DNA from: Trichinella spiralis
Taxonomy: Eukaryota; Nematoda; Enoplea; Trichinellida; Trichinellidae
NCBI GenBank assembly: GCA_000181795.3
Contig: CM012954.1
Location: forward strand, 6,193,996-6,257,995
DNA length: 64,000 bases
Reading direction: 5' to 3'
Within the stretch, counting starts at the first letter, position 1, and every line of letters starts with the position of its first letter. The notes beneath the pieces were generated by a model. It had not been told where the DNA came from. It did not search any database and saw only the letters and a list, made by a program, of their open reading frames with translations. The translations under genes were made by a program, and so were the position numbers. Shown piece after piece: positions 60,891-64,000 of this stretch.

Positions 60891-62420
60891 ATGATATCGT
60901 CGAAAAGTGAAAATGAAATTGTAAAGGCATATTCTTGTGAAATTGGATCTTCTTCTCAAACTGATGGAAAAATGCAAATGCCTACAGTACGACTGGCGTT
61001 GACTGTTCTTGCGGTCGGTTTTGGTACAAGTTTCCAATATTATTCCAATGCGGTAGTGAACAATGCAGTGGACGTTTCAAAACGGTGGATTAATACCACG
61101 AGAATCAATGATGGTCAGTCGGCTTTGGATGAAAGCAGTTTTGTCAGAGCGTGGTCATTGGCGACGACGTTACTTCAATTGGGTGCTGTGATGAGTTCAT
61201 TTGTCACTCAAGCAGCGGCTGAATGTCTTGGCCGTAGAAAAAGTTTAATGGTAACAAGCTGCATATCCGCCTTGGCCGCTCTGTTAACTGTTTGGTCGAT
61301 TCTGTGGAGTAATTATGAAGCTTTTCTAATTGGTCGTTTTGTTTACGGCTTGGGTTTGGGTTGTGGAGTGGGCTTGGCGTCGTTATTTCTATGTGAAATC
61401 GCACCCTCGTCTTTACGTGGTACATGTTGTGCCGTACAGCAGTTGTTCGTTGGCTTAGGTAATTTGACCGCTCTGCTTGTTACCGTTCCTCAACTGTTGG
61501 GTAACGAGCGTTTATTGTGGCTTGCATTCGGCTTGCCACTATTTCCGAGCTTGATTCAACTGCTAGTTTTGAGCTTGAGCCATGATTCACCACGGCATTT
61601 ATTGCTCAGTCGTGGAGATGAGCCAGCTGCCAGTCGAGCTGCCCGTTTTTATCTAGGCTCGTCAGCAGCATGTGGTTCTGAACTGATCCAATTGGAAGTA
61701 ATCCAACGGGTGAGCATGGGCGAGCTGTTTCGAAACATCCAATGCAGACGGATGCTGTTGATCGCGTTAGCGGTTACATTTGGTATACAGTTCAGTGGTA
61801 TTGGTCCCATAATGGTTTTCTCGAAAACAATGTTAACCGACGCTGGAGTGGACGATTTTACGTCTAGGTGGGCCACTGTCGGTTTGGGGTTTTGCAATTT
61901 CTTGGCTCCGCTACCGGCAATGGCGATGATGCAGCGCGTTGGACGTCGACCAATGCTGTTGTCCGGCTTCACTGTATGTGCGTTTTGTTTGACCACTATT
62001 TCCGTGCTTGTCCATTTTGCTAATCACTATGCAAGCAAAACTGTGCTTCTGGCTGCCGTCCCTTGCCTGTATGTGTATCAAATTGGTTTTTCTTTGGCAG
62101 CTAGTGTTGGTTGGACTTTTCCCGCTGAATTGTTCTCTCAGCGTCATCGATCAGCAGCGTTGACAGTTGTCTGTTTTTTTCTGTGGACATTTCAAGCTAT
62201 CGCTGTTTATACGTATCTTCCAGTGAAAGAACGATTCGGTGTTGCAAAAAGCTTTCTACCATATATTTGTTCTTTATTGTTTGATGCCTTTTTACTGTAC
62301 AGGTACATGCCTGAAACTAGGTGTCGATCTTTGGAAGCAAATGTAACGGTGGAAAAACTTCCATTGGTTAATGATCATTGCAAAAGCAGTTCTGAAAATA
62401 ATCTCTTCCAATCTGCATAA
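60891..62420 (+). CDS. intronless sugar-porter-family MFS transporter
   Basis: Facilitative sugar (or related polyol) carrier of the SLC2 type, in a membrane. One exon, 509 residues from the ATG at 60891; the codons just upstream (TTG TTG AAA) are in frame but lack an ATG. Twelve hydrophobic segments are expected. Signature motifs: CLGRRKS in the loop after helix 2, the GRFVYGLGLGCG run with SLFLCEIAPSSLRG after helix 4, SHDSPRHLL after helix 6 (PESPR equivalent), QFSGIGPIMVFS in helix 7, RVGRRPM in the loop after helix 8, PAELFSQRHRSAA after helix 10, and PETRCRSLE after helix 12. The helix 7 QQxSG motif is reduced to IQFSG, so the substrate may not be glucose. The lack of any intron is unusual beside its intron-rich neighbours and suggests origin by retroposition. 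Confidence 0.9.
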   Translation: MISSKSENEIVKAYSCEIGSSSQTDGKMQMPTVRLALTVLAVGFGTSFQYYSNAVVNNAVDVSKRWINTTRINDGQSALDESSFVRAWSLATTLLQLGAVMSSFVTQAAAECLGRRKSLMVTSCISALAALLTVWSILWSNYEAFLIGRFVYGLGLGCGVGLASLFLCEIAPSSLRGTCCAVQQLFVGLGNLTALLVTVPQLLGNERLLWLAFGLPLFPSLIQLLVLSLSHDSPRHLLLSRGDEPAASRAARFYLGSSAACGSELIQLEVIQRVSMGELFRNIQCRRMLLIALAVTFGIQFSGIGPIMVFSKTMLTDAGVDDFTSRWATVGLGFCNFLAPLPAMAMMQRVGRRPMLLSGFTVCAFCLTTISVLVHFANHYASKTVLLAAVPCLYVYQIGFSLAASVGWTFPAELFSQRHRSAALTVVCFFLWTFQAIAVYTYLPVKERFGVAKSFLPYICSLLFDAFLLYRYMPETRCRSLEANVTVEKLPLVNDHCKSSSENNLFQSA

Positions 62421-63263
62421 ATGTGGCAGTGCATTCAATGGACACGTGCTAATTTATTGCAAATGAACATCTCGATATGCTTATTCTGACAGTACAGTAA
62501 AAAGTCTTTTTGTTATAAGAAATGAAAATTCTGCTTGTTTGCAAAAAGCTTTTGGTTGAATCATTTTATTGTATTGTTTTGATATACTTTGATGCCATAA
62601 TTTTTTGACAGAAATTCATTCTGTTACAAAGAAAATCTCTATCAATAAATTAATATTTGAATTTTCATTTATTGTTTTATTTAAATCAATAATTCTGTTT
62701 GAAATCACACTGATTCATTTTAAAATATGCTTACTACAGTGCTAATTTTTACCTGCTTACCAATAAAAGTACAGTACTTTAAAAGAATGCTACTTGTTCT
62801 TCTTATTATGATGGTTTACTATTTATTTTTATGCAATAATGTAATACAATTCAATACAATACAATATAAAGTTATATTATGTATGAAATATCATGATAAT
62901 AATAATTTTATTTGAATTAAAGATTAGTATTTTATTATACTGCATATACAACAGATTATATCTGCTTACGATAGCATGTAGCTAAAATATAATTATAAAT
63001 AATTGCAATTTATATTAAAAATAAATTTTATTCTTGATAAATCCTATATTTATACTTATTTAGAAATTTTTATTGTTTGGCCACATCTCAAAAATCTACA
63101 GTAAATGTAAAGTTATGATCAAGTTGAATACCCTGGGCAATAAACCTTCTGACGCAATGACATACTTTGTATATTTTGTCGGTGTTGACGGTTGTGGCTG
63201 TTCAATTGAGCACTATCACTTTTAGGTGTGATCAAATTATCACTGTCAATTTTCTTATTACAA
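62421..63263. other. intergenic region between transporter and SAM synthetase
   Basis: About 0.8 kb, AT-rich, with AATAAA-type signals near 62644 for the transporter. Near its right end (exon edge about 63225) a CACTTTTAG acceptor precedes the SAM synthetase start by about 40 bases, compatible with trans-splicing or a 5' intron. No gene seen. Confidence 0.6.
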
Positions 63264-63402
63264 ATGGAACACCCCGTTGAAGCTGAAATTAACGCTGAAG
63301 ACCATTATGTCGCATACAATTCTAGGTACTCATTAGAATGTGGACAAGATGATGTTGATACTTTTTTGTTTACATCTGAAAGCGTTGGAATTGGTCATCC
63401 AG
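63264..63402 (+). CDS. sams: S-adenosylmethionine synthetase, first coding exon only
   Basis: Methionine adenosyltransferase makes S-adenosylmethionine from methionine and ATP. Only the first coding exon is in the window: 46 codons plus one base, starting MEHPVEAEINAEDHY and ending in FLFTSESVGIGHP before a GTAAAT donor. That ending is the N-terminal signature of the enzyme, normally FTSESVGEGHPDK. The Glu between the two glycines is Ile here, while the conserved His and Pro remain. The rest lies beyond the window end, behind an intron of at least 598 bases. Confidence 0.85.
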
Positions 63403-64000
63403 GTAAATAATTTTTGAATTTTATCGAATCAGTTTCAATAGTATCTGAATTTGAATCTGAAAATTACTTTCTTTTATTAAGATTCACTGATGATGAATTA
63501 TATTTTGTTAGTGATGAGCTTAGTTTTCTTTATGTTTGTAGTGTAAATTAATGTTACTTTTCAGTAATTTTAAATGTTTAGATTTTGTTTTCTCAGTAGT
63601 CCCTTTTTGATGTTTTTTAATTTGATAAGTTGATTTTGTTTAGTTCAGTAATGTTGCTTAATTAACGGATATTTTAAGTTCAAAGTATGAAGTTAATATT
63701 TTGTCTTCTTATTAAGCTTTCACATATCTAGTGAAAACAACGGTTGATTCTTCATGTGAATACTTAGTCTGTTTTTATCATTGTAATTACTTATTTTACT
63801 TCCGCATTTTAGCTAGTAGTTACTGTTCGTAAAGTTCACTGAACTTAGCGGAAGTTACTAATTCTCTGCCTTCTGTGACATCTTTTATTTTGTACATATG
63901 CTTGTATAATTGTAATGTAATTAATAATTTCTTTAGTTCCTTAATTTAATAATTGTATATAAAGAGAAATTTAGAGTTGAAGTCAAAGCATTTCATTATA
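63403..64000 (+). other. first intron of the SAM synthetase gene, cut by the window end
   Basis: Starts with GTAAATAAT after the phase-1 codon split (CCA G|). AT-rich with no second exon recognised before position 64000. Confidence 0.7.

Overview
This window looks like a scaffold from a small-genome clade I nematode, most likely Trichinella or a close relative. The DNA is AT-rich, and the genes are intron-rich with GT-AG introns, many only 40-100 bp long. There is a secreted DNase II-like protein of the kind expanded in Trichinellida. The other genes are ordinary animal genes with nematode-style low-complexity inserts. The genus is an inference; the animal and nematode-like character is well supported. 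All exon coordinates were worked out by hand from splice signals, reading phase and family conservation. For every complete model the exon lengths sum to a whole number of codons.

Layout, left to right: about 3.9 kb without a recognisable gene; two tandem glutamate dehydrogenase genes on the minus strand (3.9-6.4 kb and 8.1-10.9 kb); a plus-strand DNase II-like gene of 6 exons (13.7-15.2 kb); a large minus-strand RAPGEF2/6 (PDZ-GEF) Rap exchange-factor gene whose 15 coding exons run from 33.4 kb down to 16.1 kb; TFIIH subunit p52 (38.8-40.8 kb, minus); a small acidic plus-strand gene of unknown function (42.4-43.0 kb); Mediator MED20 (43.2-44.2 kb, minus); the active-zone scaffold ELKS/ERC (44.9-50.3 kb, minus); the JmjC protein KDM8/JMJD5 (52.3-54.0 kb, minus); a membrane-anchored short-chain dehydrogenase (54.6-55.9 kb, minus); a RASSF1/5-type Ras effector (57.0-58.7 kb, plus); an intronless sugar transporter of the major facilitator superfamily (60.9-62.4 kb, plus); and the first coding exon of S-adenosylmethionine synthetase, cut by the window end.

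The RAPGEF locus carries two assembly scars. An N gap at 21864-22185 is flanked by near-identical copies of exons 6-11, and a 10-N gap at 34469-34478 is flanked by near-identical 4.3 kb copies that each contain the first coding exon. Both look like overlapping or allelic contig ends laid side by side, not biological duplications. One continuous 1743-residue protein can be read by using each exon once.

The genes do not form one pathway. Several act in transcription (TFIIH p52, MED20) or in small-GTPase and synaptic signalling (RAPGEF, RASSF, ELKS). I found no CRISPR array, rRNA, tRNA, prokaryotic-type operon or recognisable mobile element. The most interesting biology is a DNase II-like protein lacking both catalytic histidines and a diverged glutamate dehydrogenase paralogue without a visible mitochondrial presequence.
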